In this document: positions 44,743 to 57,959 of the stretch, piece after piece
Numbering within the stretch: position 1 is the first letter of the stretch
Layout: every line of letters starts with the position of its first letter
Assembly (NCBI GenBank): GCA_947095585.1
Contig: OX352761.1
Span: 80,727,267-80,791,266, forward strand
Length of the DNA stretch: 64,000 bases
Reading direction: 5' to 3'
Origin: Nephrocerus scutellatus
Taxonomy: Eukaryota > Arthropoda > Insecta > Diptera > Pipunculidae
The notes under the pieces: model-generated
Told to the model about the DNA's origin: nothing
The model's input: the letters and a program-made list of their open reading frames with translations, nothing else
Database searches by the model: none
Translations under genes and position numbers: made by a program

Positions 44743-45716
44743 ACAATAATAGTTACTTAATTTCATCAATAAATTGAGAACACATATTTTTTGTATTCGT
44801 ATTAATTATTATATTATCTTTTTAAAATAAAATACTTGTAAACGCCTTTACAAAATTAAAATAAACTTATAAAATAATGACTTCAACAAACGTAAAAACA
44901 AAAACCTAAGTCTAGACCGTGACGAATTACTTATAAAACTCAAAACGACTGACAACTTTACGACATTAATTCCACTACCAAATATAACCCGTACAAACTA
45001 TTTTTTATAAATTAAACAGAATTCGAAGAAACAGTCGCGTTTTCATATAACTACCATGGATATTAAATAATTGAGCTTATAAAATATAACAAACCGTTTC
45101 GAGGACGAAGAATATGAAAAAAAAAATATATTGATATAATCCTGGGATCCGACAATGTTTTGGCATACATCCCAATAAAGAATTGCACACTCATAAGAAG
45201 GAACAAGGATGGCACTACAGCCCGAGCGGCATCATTTTTCGATTTGTTGTCAAGGGACGTGCATCACATCTGCGGACCATTAATAAATTCTACATTACAA
45301 AAGAAGAAATGAAGTAATCCAAGGAAAGCACTACAACCCAAGCGGCAGAATTTGGCAAAATACTGTTAAGGGATGTGCAAAAACTCTGCGGATCAAGATG
45401 AAATAAGAAGATATATATTACTTAAAATGAATTAAAGAAACTTGCAGGTGGCCGCCAAGAATGCAATGAATGAAAAAAGATTTAAGAAGAGTAATGTAAA
45501 TGTGCAACAAATAAATGAATATGTATATATAATTAAATTACCGATCCTCATAAAAAGAAAAAAATTTTTGCTCAACGATTACCGTATTACATAAAACGCA
45601 ATAAAACGGACGATACGAAATATAAAGAAAAAATACTTTTGGACAGAAGTGCAAAACGATGTGACGACATTCGTAAAGCATTGCCAAAGAAATAATCACA
45701 TGCAGCCTAAAAACCA

Positions 45717-45869
45717 ATGACTATTACGTCGACAGCCGAATCAGGTTTTGACAAATTATATCTAGACTTAGTAGGACCTTTAGAAGATTCAGAAGAAGCC
45801 TCAAAACACATTCTGACAATACAAGACCAACTAATATTCCATTCTATATTTCTACATGGCAGAACATAA
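45717..45869 (+). pseudogene. Integrase fragment of X, unit 1
   Basis: GFDKLYLDLVGPLEDSEEAS and KHILTIQDQL match the first-Asp region of a gypsy integrase core. Nothing of the second Asp or the Glu is seen. Units 2 and 3 carry a GAA-to-TAA stop in it. Confidence 0.6.
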
Positions 45870-46668
45870 TAGCCTATTTTTTGTGTACCATTTGCTAAAG
45901 CCATTTTACATGTATTTAACGTTAATAAACGTATAAAATTGATCTTTAAAAAAAAAATGTATAAAGGGTGAGAGAATGTATCTCCAAATTGTAAATAAAT
46001 TATCACAAAAAAATAGACAATAATGAATACAAACAAAGTAAGTAAAAATAGAATTTAAGTTAAAAGTCTAAATAACTAAGAAAATTAGAATTGGTCTATT
46101 AAGAACACGTTAACATAGTATAAGCAAAACATATCACTTAAGAAAAATATAATTTATGAAAATATCTATACAACATAGTTTTTTAAAAAAAAAAATATAT
46201 ATACATAAGAATACATATATAATTTACATACATAGCATTAAAAATATGAAAAAAAAGAAAAAAAAAAGTAAATAATTTAATTTCTACTCTTACAACATAG
46301 TTTTAAAAAGTTTCAACAAATTTATTAACGATTTAAACTTAGAACCAGAAATAAGATTTAAAAATTAATCTCTAGACTTACAATTATTACTACAATTATA
46401 ATTAAGATTGAATGAATGTATTAAACAAAATATATATATATATATATATTAAACTAAAGTTTAAAAATAGGATACAAATATACCTATATATGTACTTCTC
46501 CAAATTAACGAACCCTTTTTACGACAAAACAAAAATTTATTTCAAAAAATTGTAAAACAGAAAAAATCTTCCACCTGGTAATCAAACCAGAAAATGATAC
46601 GCAGTGGCGCCTAAAAAGAAGAAATCACGATGTGTCATGATTTCTCCTTTTTCCCCCAGGAAGAGTGG

Positions 46669-47447
46669 TGTGAACGGAGCATACCGGCGCTAACATTGTA
46701 TTCAGGTTAGATCGATTCTTTATTCCTACAATTAATTCCATTCCTCATATTGCATTCTGCATATGAACCGCAATTAAAATATTACAGTATTACACTCAAC
46801 GAGTGAACGAACAAAAAAAAAGAGTCTTATTACTTTGTCAGCACACTCCATGCATGAGCATGACAGCATGCAAAGTAATGAGAGTAAGATCGGCGGTCGT
46901 TAGCCTATGACAACAAAATGCACAGAAAGCATTATAGGCAAGCGAGCGCTGATCATAAAAAAAAATAAATAACGTTCGGTCACTTACCTGTGCTGTGCAT
47001 GGCACTGACCGAGCATGCAATAAAATTATAAACAAAATAGGTCACTTGCCTGTGCTGGTAAATATGTCACATCAGCAATATAGGCAAGCGACCTAAAGCA
47101 ATTAAGAATGTTCGGTATGCAATAATACCAAAATGCTGACCAGCACTAATCGATCTAAACTAGTAGGCATGTGTATACACTTTCTATATTCAAATTCTGT
47201 TATGTATTATGTTTTTGAGTCTCCGGACTGCTATAAATAAGCACCAAAATTTTAATAAAGTTGTAAATTGAAGATTGAACATCCAACCGATACCAACGGC
47301 GTTTTCTTGAGCTTGCGAGCGTTAAACTCCAAAAGTATTCTTAGGATCCACTTCATCGGACTCCCACCTTGGGTGCAGGTACTGCCAAAGGTGGAGGACT
47401 AAGAGAAGAACATCGGGGCTCGATTAGTACGAGCGTTATCCTTTACA
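46669..47447 (+). repeat. X LTR, array unit 1 (779 bp)
   Basis: Preceded by a purine tract (AGGAAGAGTGG) and followed by TGGCGATCCTGCC, then LINE sequence. It lacks the ~31-bp stretch present in the LTR at 42,712. Confidence 0.85.
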
Positions 47448-47460
47448 TGGCGATCCTGCC

Positions 47461-47924
47461 CTAAACAGCTCATACCATTACAGATGAACGGAGCCTTCAT
47501 CATAGGGGTGTTTATTGATATTGAGGGAGCATTTGACAACGCTACCTTTGACTCGTTGTGCAAATCTGATGAGAGGCAAGGAGTGGAACCAACCTTAACC
47601 AGATAGATTCACTGCATACTTTCCCACGGCTTCTTCAGACAGGCGAGAATATGGATCATAAAGTTACGGTCGAAGTGGCCAAGGGATGCTCACAAGGTGG
47701 AGTCCTTTCGCCGCTTATATGGTGCCTTTTGTCGATTCTTTGCTCGAAGAAGTCAATTTATATATACCCATACAAGCTTATGCGGCCGATGTATGTCTTA
47801 TTTCATCTAATAAATTACTCAGGGCCGCCTGTATATCTACAGACTCTGCTTTGAATTGGTTGGATAACTGGTGTAGCAGAATTGGAATGTTTACTCGTAA
47901 GCGTTAATTCGATGGTTTTATGCC
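47461..47924 (+). pseudogene. LOA-type RT piece, unit 1
   Basis: IGVFIDIEGAFDNATFDS (about 47,503-47,556) and KGCSQGGVLSPLIWCLL (47,681-47,731) are RT blocks around the first catalytic Asp; the sequence is broken by a TAG and a frameshift. It ends at CGATGGTTTTATGCC, where the array junction lies. Confidence 0.75.
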
Positions 47925-48014
47925 AAATTTTATGAAAAGCTAACTTCTAAATAACTACATAAATCCTGTCAGAATTCAATTTTCATTGCCGAAATCACAG
48001 CATAAAACTTAAAC

Positions 48015-48734
48015 ATGGACAACGACAACGACAGCGGAAGGGAAACTGACGAATTCGATTATGAAGACGTCTTTCATCGATACACAGCAAGTAAGATAGA
48101 TGAAGTTATTGCCAAGGTGGATCGATTCCCACACCTAGTAGGAATCATCGCAGCCATCGACAGTTGGAATCCAAGTGAAAACTGACGTTAACATTACTGC
48201 CAGTATTCCACCAACACCTCACATAACGACAACGAAAAAAAAATTAAATGAAATTAAAATGAAGATAAACAACAACGCATGGAGAATGGCCGCCCGAGGA
48301 CAACCTAATTTGCTAAGGACAACAAGAATCCGCCTACTAGAGAAGAACCTACTACTTGAGTATACACCAAGCACCCGAATTACAGCAATCAAGGCTTATG
48401 CACATCTATTCTTATATGAGTGGCGTATAAAGAAGGCAATCAAACTTTATCGAACGAAAGATGTATGACGCCCATATTTGATGCTACTGAATATGGACTA
48501 TCAATACAACCAAGCCTAATACAACAATTGATGCCAAAAATCAACATAATGAATTCAATATCTGCCAATTCTTCAGTTACTGGATCAGATGATGTTGGTG
48601 ACTTTTCTTTAGCACAACAGCCAGATGCAAATATCAGTCAAATATCCTCGACATCGGGAGCAGTGGATGGTTCACAAATACAGCAAACGACAAAAACAAT
48701 TAATGCAGAAAAGTTGATAAAAATTTTTTTTTAA
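48015..48734 (+). pseudogene. Gag-like region of X, array unit 2
   Basis: Same three frames as unit 1. The 97-aa and 104-aa frames differ from unit 1 at only a few residues. Confidence 0.45.
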
Positions 48735-49710
48735 ACAATAATTAGTTACTTAATTTCATCAATAAATTGAGAACACATATTTTTTGTATTCGTATTAATT
48801 ATTATATTATCTTTTTAAAATAAAATACTTGTAAACGCCTTTACAAAATTAAAATAAACTTATAAAATAATGACTTCAACAAACGTAAAAACAAAAACCT
48901 AAGTCTAGACCGTGACGAATTACTTATAAAACTCAAAACGACTGACAACTTTACGACATTAATTCCACTACCAAATATACACCGTACAAACTATTTTTTC
49001 ATAAATTAAACAGAATTCGAAGAAACAGTCGCGTTTTCATATAACTACCATGGATATTAAATAATTGAGCTTATAAAATATAACAAATCGTTTCGAGGAC
49101 GAAGAATATGAAAAAAAAAATATATTGATATAATCCTGGGATCCGACAATGTTTTGGCATACATCCCAATAAAGAATTGCACACTCATAAGAAGGAACAA
49201 GGATGGCACTACAGCCCGAGCGGCATCATTTTTCGATTTGTTGTCAAGGGACGTGCATCACATCTGCGGACCATTAATAAATTCTACATTACAAAAGAAG
49301 AAATGAAGTAATCCAAGGAAAGCACTACAACCCAAGCGGCAGAATTTGGCAAAATACTGTTAAGGGATGTGCAAAAACTCTGCGGATCAAGATGAAATAA
49401 GAAGATATATATTACTTAAAATGAATTAAAGAAACTTGCAGGTGGCCGCCAAGAATGCAATGAATGAAAAAAGATTTAAGAAGAGTAATGTAAATGTGCA
49501 ACAAATAAATGAATATGTATATATAATTAAATTACCGATCCTCATAAAAAGAAAAAAATTTTTGCTCAACGATTACCGTATTACATAAAACGCAATTAAA
49601 CGGACGATACGAAATATAAAGAAAAAATACTTTTGGACAGAAGTGCAAAACGATGTGACGACATTCGTAAAGCATTGCCAAAGAAATAATCACATGCAGC
49701 CTAAAAACCA

Positions 49711-49863
49711 ATGACTATTACGTCGACAGCCGAATCAGGTTTTGACAAATTATATCTAGACTTAGTAGGACCTTTAGAAGATTCAGAATAAGCCTCAAAA
49801 CACATTCTGACAATACAAGACCAACTAATATTCTATTCTATATTTCTACATGGCAGAACATAA
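49711..49863 (+). pseudogene. Integrase fragment of X, unit 2
   Basis: As in unit 1 but with a TAA in place of GAA after GPLEDS. Confidence 0.6.
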
Positions 49864-50659
49864 TAGCCTATTTTTTGTGTACCATTTGCTAAAGCCATTT
49901 TACATGTATTTAACGTTAATAAACGTATAAAATTGATATTTAAAAAAAAAATGTATAAAGGGTGAGAGAATGTATCTCCAAATTGTAAATAAATTATCAC
50001 AAAAAAAATAGACAATAATGAATACAAACAAAGTAAGTAAAAATAGAATTTAAGTTAAAAGTCTAAATAACTAAGAAAATTAGAATTGGTCTATTAAGAA
50101 CACGTTAACATAGTATAAGCAAAACATATCACTTAAGAAAAATATAATTTATGAAAATATCTATACAACATAGTTTTTTAAAAAAAAAATATATATACAT
50201 AAGAATACATATATAATTTACATACATAGCATTAAAAATATGAAAAAAAAGAAAAAAAAAGTAAATAATTTAATTTCTACTCTTACAACATAGTTTTAAA
50301 AAGTTTCAACAAATTTATTAACTATTTAAACTTAGAACCAGAAATAAGATTTAAAAATTAATCTCTAGACTTACAATTATTACTACAATTATAATTAAGA
50401 TTGAATGAATGTATTAAACAAAATATATATATATATATATTAAACTAAAGTTTAAAAATAGGATACAAATATACCTATATATGTACTTCTCCAAATTAAC
50501 GTAACCTTTTCACGACAAAACAAAAATTTATTTCAAAAAATTGTAAAACAGAAAAAATCTTCCACCTGGTAATCAAACCAGAAAATGATACGCAGTGGCG
50601 CCTAAAAAGAAGAAATCACGATGTGTCATGATTTCTCCTTTTTCCCCCAGGAAGAGTGG

Positions 50660-51438
50660 TGTGAAGGGAGCATACCGGCGCTAACATTGTATTCAGGTTA
50701 GATCGATTCTTTATTCCTACAATTAATTCCATTCCTCATATTGCATTCTGCATATGAACCGCAATTTAAATATTACAGCATTACACTCAACGAGTGAACG
50801 AATAAAAAAAAAGAGTCTTATTACTTTGTCAGCACACTCCATGCCTGAGCATGACAGCATGCAAAGTAATGAGAGTAAGATCGGCGGTCGTTAGCCTATG
50901 ACAACAAAATGCACAGAAAGCATTATAGGCAAGCGAGCGCTGATCATAAAAAAAAATAAATAACGTTCGGTCACTTACCTGTTCTGTGCATGGCACTGAC
51001 CGAGCATGCAATAAAATTATAAACAAAATAGGTCACTTGCCTGTGCTGGTAAATATGTCACATCAGCAATATAGGCAAGCGACCTAAAGCAATTAAGAAT
51101 GTTCGGTATGCAATAATACCAAAATGCTGACCAGCACTAATCGATCTAAACTAGTAGGCATGTGTATACACTTTCTATATTCAAATTCTGTTATGTATTA
51201 TGTTTTTGAGTCTCCGGACTGCTATAAATAAGCACCAACATTTTAGTAAAGTTGTAAATTGAAGATTGAACATCCAACCGATACCAACGGCGTTTTCTAG
51301 AGCTTGCGAGCGTTAAACTCCAAAAGTATTCTTAGGGTCCACTTCATCGGACTCCCACCTTGGGTGCAGGTACTGCCAAAGGTGGAGGACTAAGAGAAGA
51401 ACATCGGGGCTCGATTAGTACGAGCGTTATCCTTTACA
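50660..51438 (+). repeat. X LTR, array unit 2 (779 bp)
   Basis: Same ends, neighbouring PPT and PBS remnant, and same ~31-bp deletion as unit 1. Confidence 0.85.
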
Positions 51439-51451
51439 TGGCGATCCTGCC

Positions 51452-51915
51452 CTAAACAGCTCATACCATTACAGATGAACGGAGCCTTCATCATAGGGGT
51501 GTTTATTGATATTGAGGGAGCATTTGACAACGCTACCTTTGACTCGATGTGCAAATCTGATGAGAGGCAAGGAGTGGAACCAACCTTAACCAGATAGATT
51601 CACTGCATACTTTCCCACGGCTTCTTCAGACAGGCGAGAATATGGATCATAAAGTTACGGTCGAAGTGGCCAAGGGATGCTCACAAGGTGGAGTCCTTTC
51701 GCCGCTTATATGGTGCCTTTTGTCGATTCTTTGCTCGAAGAAGTCAATTTATATATACCCATACAAGCTTATGCGGCCGATGTATGTCTTATTTCATCTA
51801 ATAAATTACTCAGGGCCGCCTGTATATCTACAGACTCTGCTCTGAATTGGTTGGATAACTGGTGTAGCAGAATTGGAATGTTTACTCGTAAGCGTAAATT
51901 CGATGGTTTTATGCC
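51452..51915 (+). pseudogene. LOA-type RT piece, unit 2
   Basis: Same RT blocks and breaks as unit 1, except AAATTCG replaces the TAATTCG stop near the end. Confidence 0.75.
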
Positions 51916-52005
51916 AAATTTTATGAAAAGCTAACTTCTAAATAACTACATAAATCCTGTCAGAATTCAATTTTCATTGCCGAAATCACAGCATAAAACT
52001 TAAAC

Positions 52006-52725
52006 ATGGACAACGACAACGACAGCGGAAGGGAAACTGACGAATTCGATTATGAAGACGTCTTTCATCGATACACAGCAAGTAAGATAGATGAAGTTAT
52101 TGCCAAGGTGGATCGATTCCCACACCTAGTAGGAATCATCGCAGCCATCGACAGTTGAAATCCAAGTGAAAACTGACGTTAACATTACTGCCAGTATTCC
52201 ACCAACACCTCACATAACGACAACGAAAAAAAAATTAAATGAAATTAAAATGAAGATAAACAACAACGCATGGAGAATGGCCGCCCGAGGACAACCTAAT
52301 TTGCTAAGGACAACAAGAATCCGCCTACTAGAGAAGAACCTACTACTTGAGTATACACCAAGCACCCGAATTACAGCAATCAAGGCTTATGCACATCTAT
52401 TCTTATATGAGTGGCGTATAAAGAAGGCAATCAAACTTTATCGAACGAAAGATGTATGACGCCCATATTTGATGCTACTGAATATGGACTATCAATACAA
52501 CCAAGCCTAATACAACAATTGATGCCAAAAATCAACATAATGAATTCAATATCTGCCAATTCTTCAGTTACTGGATCAGATGATGTTGGTGACTTTTCTT
52601 TAGCACAACAGCCAGATGCAAATATCAGTCAAATATCCTCGACATCGGGAGCAGTGGATGGTTCACAAATACAGCAAACGACAAAAACAATTAATGCAGA
52701 AAAGTTGATAAAAATTTTTTTTTAA
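52006..52725 (+). pseudogene. Gag-like region of X, array unit 3
   Basis: Same frames; the first is cut short by TGA at 52,156-52,158 (TGG in units 1 and 2). The 97-aa and 104-aa frames match unit 2. Confidence 0.45.
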
Positions 52726-53700
52726 ACAATAATTAGTTACTTAATTTCATCAATAAATTGAGAACACATATTTTTTGTATTCGTATTAATTATTATATTA
52801 TCTTTTTAAAATAAAATACTTGTAAACGCCTTTACAAAATTAAAATAAACTTATAAAATAATGACTTCAACAAACGTAAAAACAAAAACCTAAGTCTAGA
52901 CCGTGACGAATTACTTATAAAACTCAAAACGACTGACAACTTTACGACATTAATTCCACTACCAAATATACACCGTACAAACTATTTTTTCATAAATTAA
53001 ACAGAATTCGAAGAAACAGTCGCGTTTTCATATAACTACCATGGATATTAAATAATTGAGCTTATAAAATATAACAAACCGTTTCGAGGACGAAGAATAT
53101 GAAAAAAAAAATATATTGATATAATCCTGGGATCCGACAATGTTTTGGCATACATCCCAATAAAGAATTGCACACTCATAAGAAGGAACAAGGATGGCAC
53201 TACAGCCCGAGCGGCATCATTTTTCGATTTGTTGTCAAGGGACGTGCATCACATCTGCGGACCATTAATAAATTATACATTACAAAAGAAGAAATGAAGT
53301 AATCCAAGGAAAGCACTACAACCCAAGCGGCAGAATTTGGCAAAATACTGTTAAGGGATGTGCAAAAACTCTGCGGATCAAGATGAAATAAGAAGATATA
53401 TATTACTTAAAATGAATTAAAAAACTTGCAGGTGGCCGCCAAGAATGCAATGAATGAAAAAAGATTTAAGAAGAGTAATGTAAATGTGCAACAAATAAAT
53501 GAATATGTATATATAATTAAATTACCGATCCTCATAAAAAGAAAAAAATTTTTGCTCAACGATTACCGTATTACATAAAACGCAATTAAACGGACGATAC
53601 GAAATATAAAGAAAAAATACTTTTGGACAGAAGTGCAAAACGATGTGACGACATTCGTAAAGCATTGCCAAAGAAATAATCACATGCAGCCTAAAAACCA

Positions 53701-53853
53701 ATGACTATTACGTCGACAGCCGAATCAGGTTTTGACAAATTATATCTAGACTTAGTAGGACCTTTAGAAGATTCAGAATAAGCCTCAAAACACATTCTGA
53801 CAATACAAGACCAACTAATATTCTATTCTATATATCTACATGGCAGAACATAA
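53701..53853 (+). pseudogene. Integrase fragment of X, unit 3
   Basis: Carries the same TAA as unit 2, so units 2 and 3 share a more recent ancestor here. Confidence 0.6.
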
Positions 53854-54652
53854 TAGCCTATTTTTTGTGTACCATTTGCTAAAGCCATTTTACATGTATT
53901 TAACGTTAATAAACGTATAAAATTGATCTTTAAAAAAAAATGTATAAAGGGTGAGAGAATGTATCTCCAAATTGTAAATAAATTATCACCAAAAAAATAG
54001 ACAATAATGAATACAAACAAAGTAAGTAAAAATAGAATTTAAGTTAAAAGTCTAAATAACTAAGAAAATTAGAATTGGTCTATTAAGAACACGTTAACAT
54101 AGTATAAGCAAAACATATCACTTAAGAAAAATATAATTTATGAAAATATCTATACAACATAGTTTTTTAAAAAAAAAAAATATATATACATAAGAATACA
54201 TATATAATTTACATACATAGCATTAAAAATATGAAAAAAAAGAAAAAAAAAGTAAATAATTTAATTTCTACTCTTACAACATAGTTTTAAAAAGTTTCAA
54301 CAAATTTATTAACGATTTAAACTTAGAACCAGAAATAAGATTTAAAAATTAATCTCTAGACTTACAATTATTACTACAATTATAATTAAGATTGAATGAA
54401 TGTATTAAACAAAATATATATATATATATATATTAAACTAAAGTTTAAAAATAGGATACAAATATACCTATATATGTACTTCTCCAAATTAACGTAACCT
54501 TTTCACGACAAAACAAAAATTTATTTCAAAAAATTGTAAAACAGAAAAAATCTTCCACCTGGTAATCAAACCAGAAAATGATACGCAGTGGCGCCTAAAA
54601 AGAAGAAATCACGATGTGTCATGATTTCTCCTTTTTCCCCCAGGAAGAGTGG

Positions 54653-55462
54653 TGTGAAGGGAGCATACCGGCGCTAACATTGTATTCAGGTTAGATCGAT
54701 TCTTTATTCCTACAATTAATTCCATTCCTCATATTGCATTCTGCATATGAACCGCAATTAAAATATTACAGCATTACACTCAACGAGTGAACGAACAAAA
54801 AAAAAGAGTCTTATTACTTTGTCAGCACACTCCATGCCTGAGCATGACAGCATGCAAAGTAATGAGAGTAAGATCGGCGGTCGTTAGCCTATGACAACAA
54901 AATGCACAGAAAGCATTATAGGCAAGCGAGCGCTGATCATAAAAAAAAATAAATAACGTTCGGTCACTTACCTGTGCTGTGCATGGCACTGACCGAGCAT
55001 GCAATAAAATTATAAACAAAATAGGTCACTTGCCTGTGCTGGTAAATATGTCACATCAGCAATATAGGCAAGCGACCTAAAGCAATTAAGAATGTTCGGT
55101 ATGCAATAATACCAAAATGCTGACCAGCACTAATCGATCTAAACTAGTAGGCATGTGTATACACTTTCTATATTCAAATTCTGTTATGTATTATGTTTTT
55201 GAGTCTCCGGACTGCTATAAATAAGCACCAACATTTTAGTAAAGTTGTAAATTGAAGATTGAACATCCAACCGATACCAACGGCGTTTTCTTGAGCTTGC
55301 GAGCGTTAAACTCCAAAAGTATTCTTAGGATCCACTTCATCGGACTCCCACCTTGGGTGCAGGTACTGCCAAAGGTCTAAGTCGAAGGCGAAATAGCCAG
55401 GACTAGTGGAGGACTAAGAGAAGAACATCGGGGCTCGATTAGTACGAGCGTTATCCTTTACA
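54653..55462 (+). repeat. X LTR, array unit 3 (810 bp)
   Basis: Contains the ~31-bp stretch (GTCTAAGTCGAAGGCG... GGACTA) missing in units 1 and 2 but present in the first LTR. Confidence 0.85.
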
Positions 55463-55475
55463 TGGCGATCCTGCC

Positions 55476-57373
55476 CTAAACAGCTCATACCATTACAGAT
55501 GAACGGAGCCTTCATCATAGGGGTGTTTATTGATATTGAGGGAGCATTTGACAACGCTACCTTTGACTCGATGTGCAAATCTGATGAGAGGCAAGGAGTG
55601 GAACCAACCTTAACCAGATAGATTCACTGCATACTTTCCCACGGCTTCTTCAGACAGGCGAGAATATGGATCATAAAGTTACGGTCGAAGTGGCCAAGGG
55701 ATGCTCACAAGGTGGAGTCCTTTCGCCGCTTATATGGTGCCTTTTGTCGATTCTTTGCTCGAAGAAGTCAATTTATATATACCCATACAAGCTTATGCGG
55801 CCGATGTATGTCTTATTTCATCTAATAAATTACTCAGGGCCGCCTGTATATCTACAGACTCTGCTCTGAATTGGTTGGATAACTGGTGTAGCAGAATTGG
55901 AATGTTTACTCGTAAGCGTAAATTCGATGGTTTTATGCCTCCTGTACTAAGAGAGTTCACTTTGCCAATCTCCGCGAGAGTCAAATATCCAGGAGTAATT
56001 CTATATTGCAAGATGATGTGAAAGATTCTCCTGGAATAGAGAATATCGAAACCTCAGTTTACCTTTATTTAACGTAAAAGAGCATTTGGTAAATCATGGG
56101 GGCTGAGTCCGAAAATGGTACACTGGTTGTACTTAACTATATTCAGACCAATTCTCACCTATGCGGCAGTAGTTTAGTGGCCAAGAACTTGTCTGAAAAT
56201 GTCTAAGAGGACTAAACAAATTGCAAAGGAACGTCTGCCTGGGAATAACAGGCGCAATGCCCATTACATCGGCAGATGCTCTGAATACACTGCTAAATCT
56301 ACCACCTCTGCATATAGTTATTCAGATGGAAGCGGTAAAAGCTACATGCAAGTTATGAGCAAAAGAGTGGACATGGAAACATATTCCAAAAGGTTTCGGA
56401 ACAAATTCCTACGCTTCTAATGCCTGTGTACAGTACTGTATCATTTCTTATGTTTAAAAGAGTATATAAGGTTTAATACCCTAGCAGGGAAAGTTGGAAA
56501 AATGCAAGAGAGATCCTTAGGGAATTCGAACCCATATTCTACACAGACGGTTCTCTTACCGATAGAGAAACTGGTGCAGGATGGTTCCTAGATGAGAATT
56601 CTAAGGAAGCATTCGCATTGCAAAATAGAAAACTGTTTCTCAAACAGAAGTATTTGCTATTTTACAAGTTACAACTGGGCTGTCTCTAAAAAGATACAAG
56701 GATGAAACTTTGCAATATGTAGTGACAGCCAAGCTGCTCTACTAGCACTGGAAGCACCTTGTGCCAATTAGAGGATTGTTCTAGAATGAAAGAAAAGACT
56801 CTCTTATCTGGGTTCCGGGACATACAGGAATAAAAGGAAATTAATTTGCTGATGCACTTGCAAGAAGTGGTTCTTCCTACTGGTCCGGATCCAATGTAAG
56901 GCTTGAGTCAGGCAAGTTTAAATATTGGCATTCGAAGATTTATGGAAGCCAAACAGGAACAATGTTGGAACTTCATAAATACATGTAGAATTACCAAGCA
57001 CTTTGTGTATAGGAAAAACATCGCTAAGTTCATTTTAGGAATATCCAGACGGAACTGTCGAAGCATGGTCGGTTTACTTACAGGACATAACCCGACTAGA
57101 GGTATGTTCAAGATGGGACTTATATTGGATCCAATATGTAAGTCTTGCCTAGAGGAAGAAGAAACAACTACTTATTTCCTTTGTAGCTGTCATGCTTTCT
57201 CCGATCGAAGAACTTCGGTCGTTGAAACTAGATCAAGTCCTTCGCTATCTTCAAGTAACGAAGAGATTTTCATAGTGAACTCACTGCGAACGAGCATAAT
57301 GGACCGACGGTCTGATTGCTCTGTCGTGGTTTTTCTCAGATTATCACACCAACCCACTACTATACATATATAA
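55476..57373 (+). pseudogene. LOA-type LINE ORF2, RT to C-terminus
   Basis: The RT piece of unit 3 continues past the array junction at 55,939. After a broken thumb region, RNase H appears (FYTDGSLTDRETGAGWFL, about 56,537-56,590; LOA elements carry RNase H). A DALARSGS stretch and a C-terminal Cys-rich end (LTGHNPTRGMFKMGL, then CKSCLEEEETTTYFLCSC, about 57,139-57,192) follow. The frame 56,903-57,373 is the longest intact piece. Multiple stops and frameshifts exist. This is the 3' half of the LINE whose 5' part is at 41,540-42,094. Confidence 0.75.
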
Positions 57374-57423
57374 TAAAGTTTTCCAAACGAGTACTTATTT
57401 GTTTGGTTAAACTTTTTTGACGC

Positions 57424-57685
57424 CATTAATAAGTCACCTCGCCAGCAATCTTATTCAAATAGCTCCACAATAAATTAGGTAAGTCTACACAAATAAGTAT
57501 TGTATTGAACCAGTCTTAAATCTTATTTAGGCCCTTTTACAATCCAATACTTATTTGTGGACACTTACTTATTTGCTTATTTGAATAAGGCCCTTCTCCA
57601 ATTAGATACTTATTTGTGGAGACTTACTTATTTGATTGTAGAGACTTACTTATTTGAATAAGTTGGCGAGGTGACTTATTAATTT
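57424..57685. mobile_element. MITE with ~30-bp inverted ends and TTAA
   Basis: ATTAATAAGTCACCTCGCCA ... and ...TTGGCGAGGTGACTTATTAAT are inverted repeats extending to CTTATTCAAATA, with one small gap. TTAA occurs at both edges, the target of piggyBac-type elements; TA is also possible. The interior has several CTTATTTGTGGAGACTTA repeats. It sits just after the LINE end. Confidence 0.7.
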
Positions 57686-57959
57686 TTTTTTTGTTTTTAT
57701 TTCCCAATTAAATTTTACATCTGTCCTTAATAGAACATTAAGTAATTGATTGTACATACATTTCACGGGATATAACAATACAAGGAAAGATCATTATCTT
57801 GATACTTCTTTTTTGGTTTTATTTACATATACATACATATATAATTTATGATTTTTTTTTTCTTTTTTTCTTATGTATTTCATCTTTGTTGTAGGTCTAC
57901 AGGTCTGCGTCTTTTATGTCTTCTTCTTCTGATGGTTTCCTGATAGGGTAAAGCTTGTA

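Larger units (their letters stand above)
43941..55939 (+). repeat. Three-copy ~4-kb head-to-tail array
   Basis: Units: 43,941-47,932 (3,992 bp), 47,933-51,923 (3,991 bp) and 51,924-55,939 (4,016 bp). Each holds the X interior, one X LTR, 13 bases of PBS and a LINE RT piece. The first two are joined by ATGCC|AAATTTTATGAAAAGC; the third runs on into the rest of the LINE. Differences between units are few. Units 1 and 2 share a ~31-bp LTR deletion (GTCTAAGTCGAAGG... region) that unit 3 and the LTR at 42,712 lack. Confidence 0.9.
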
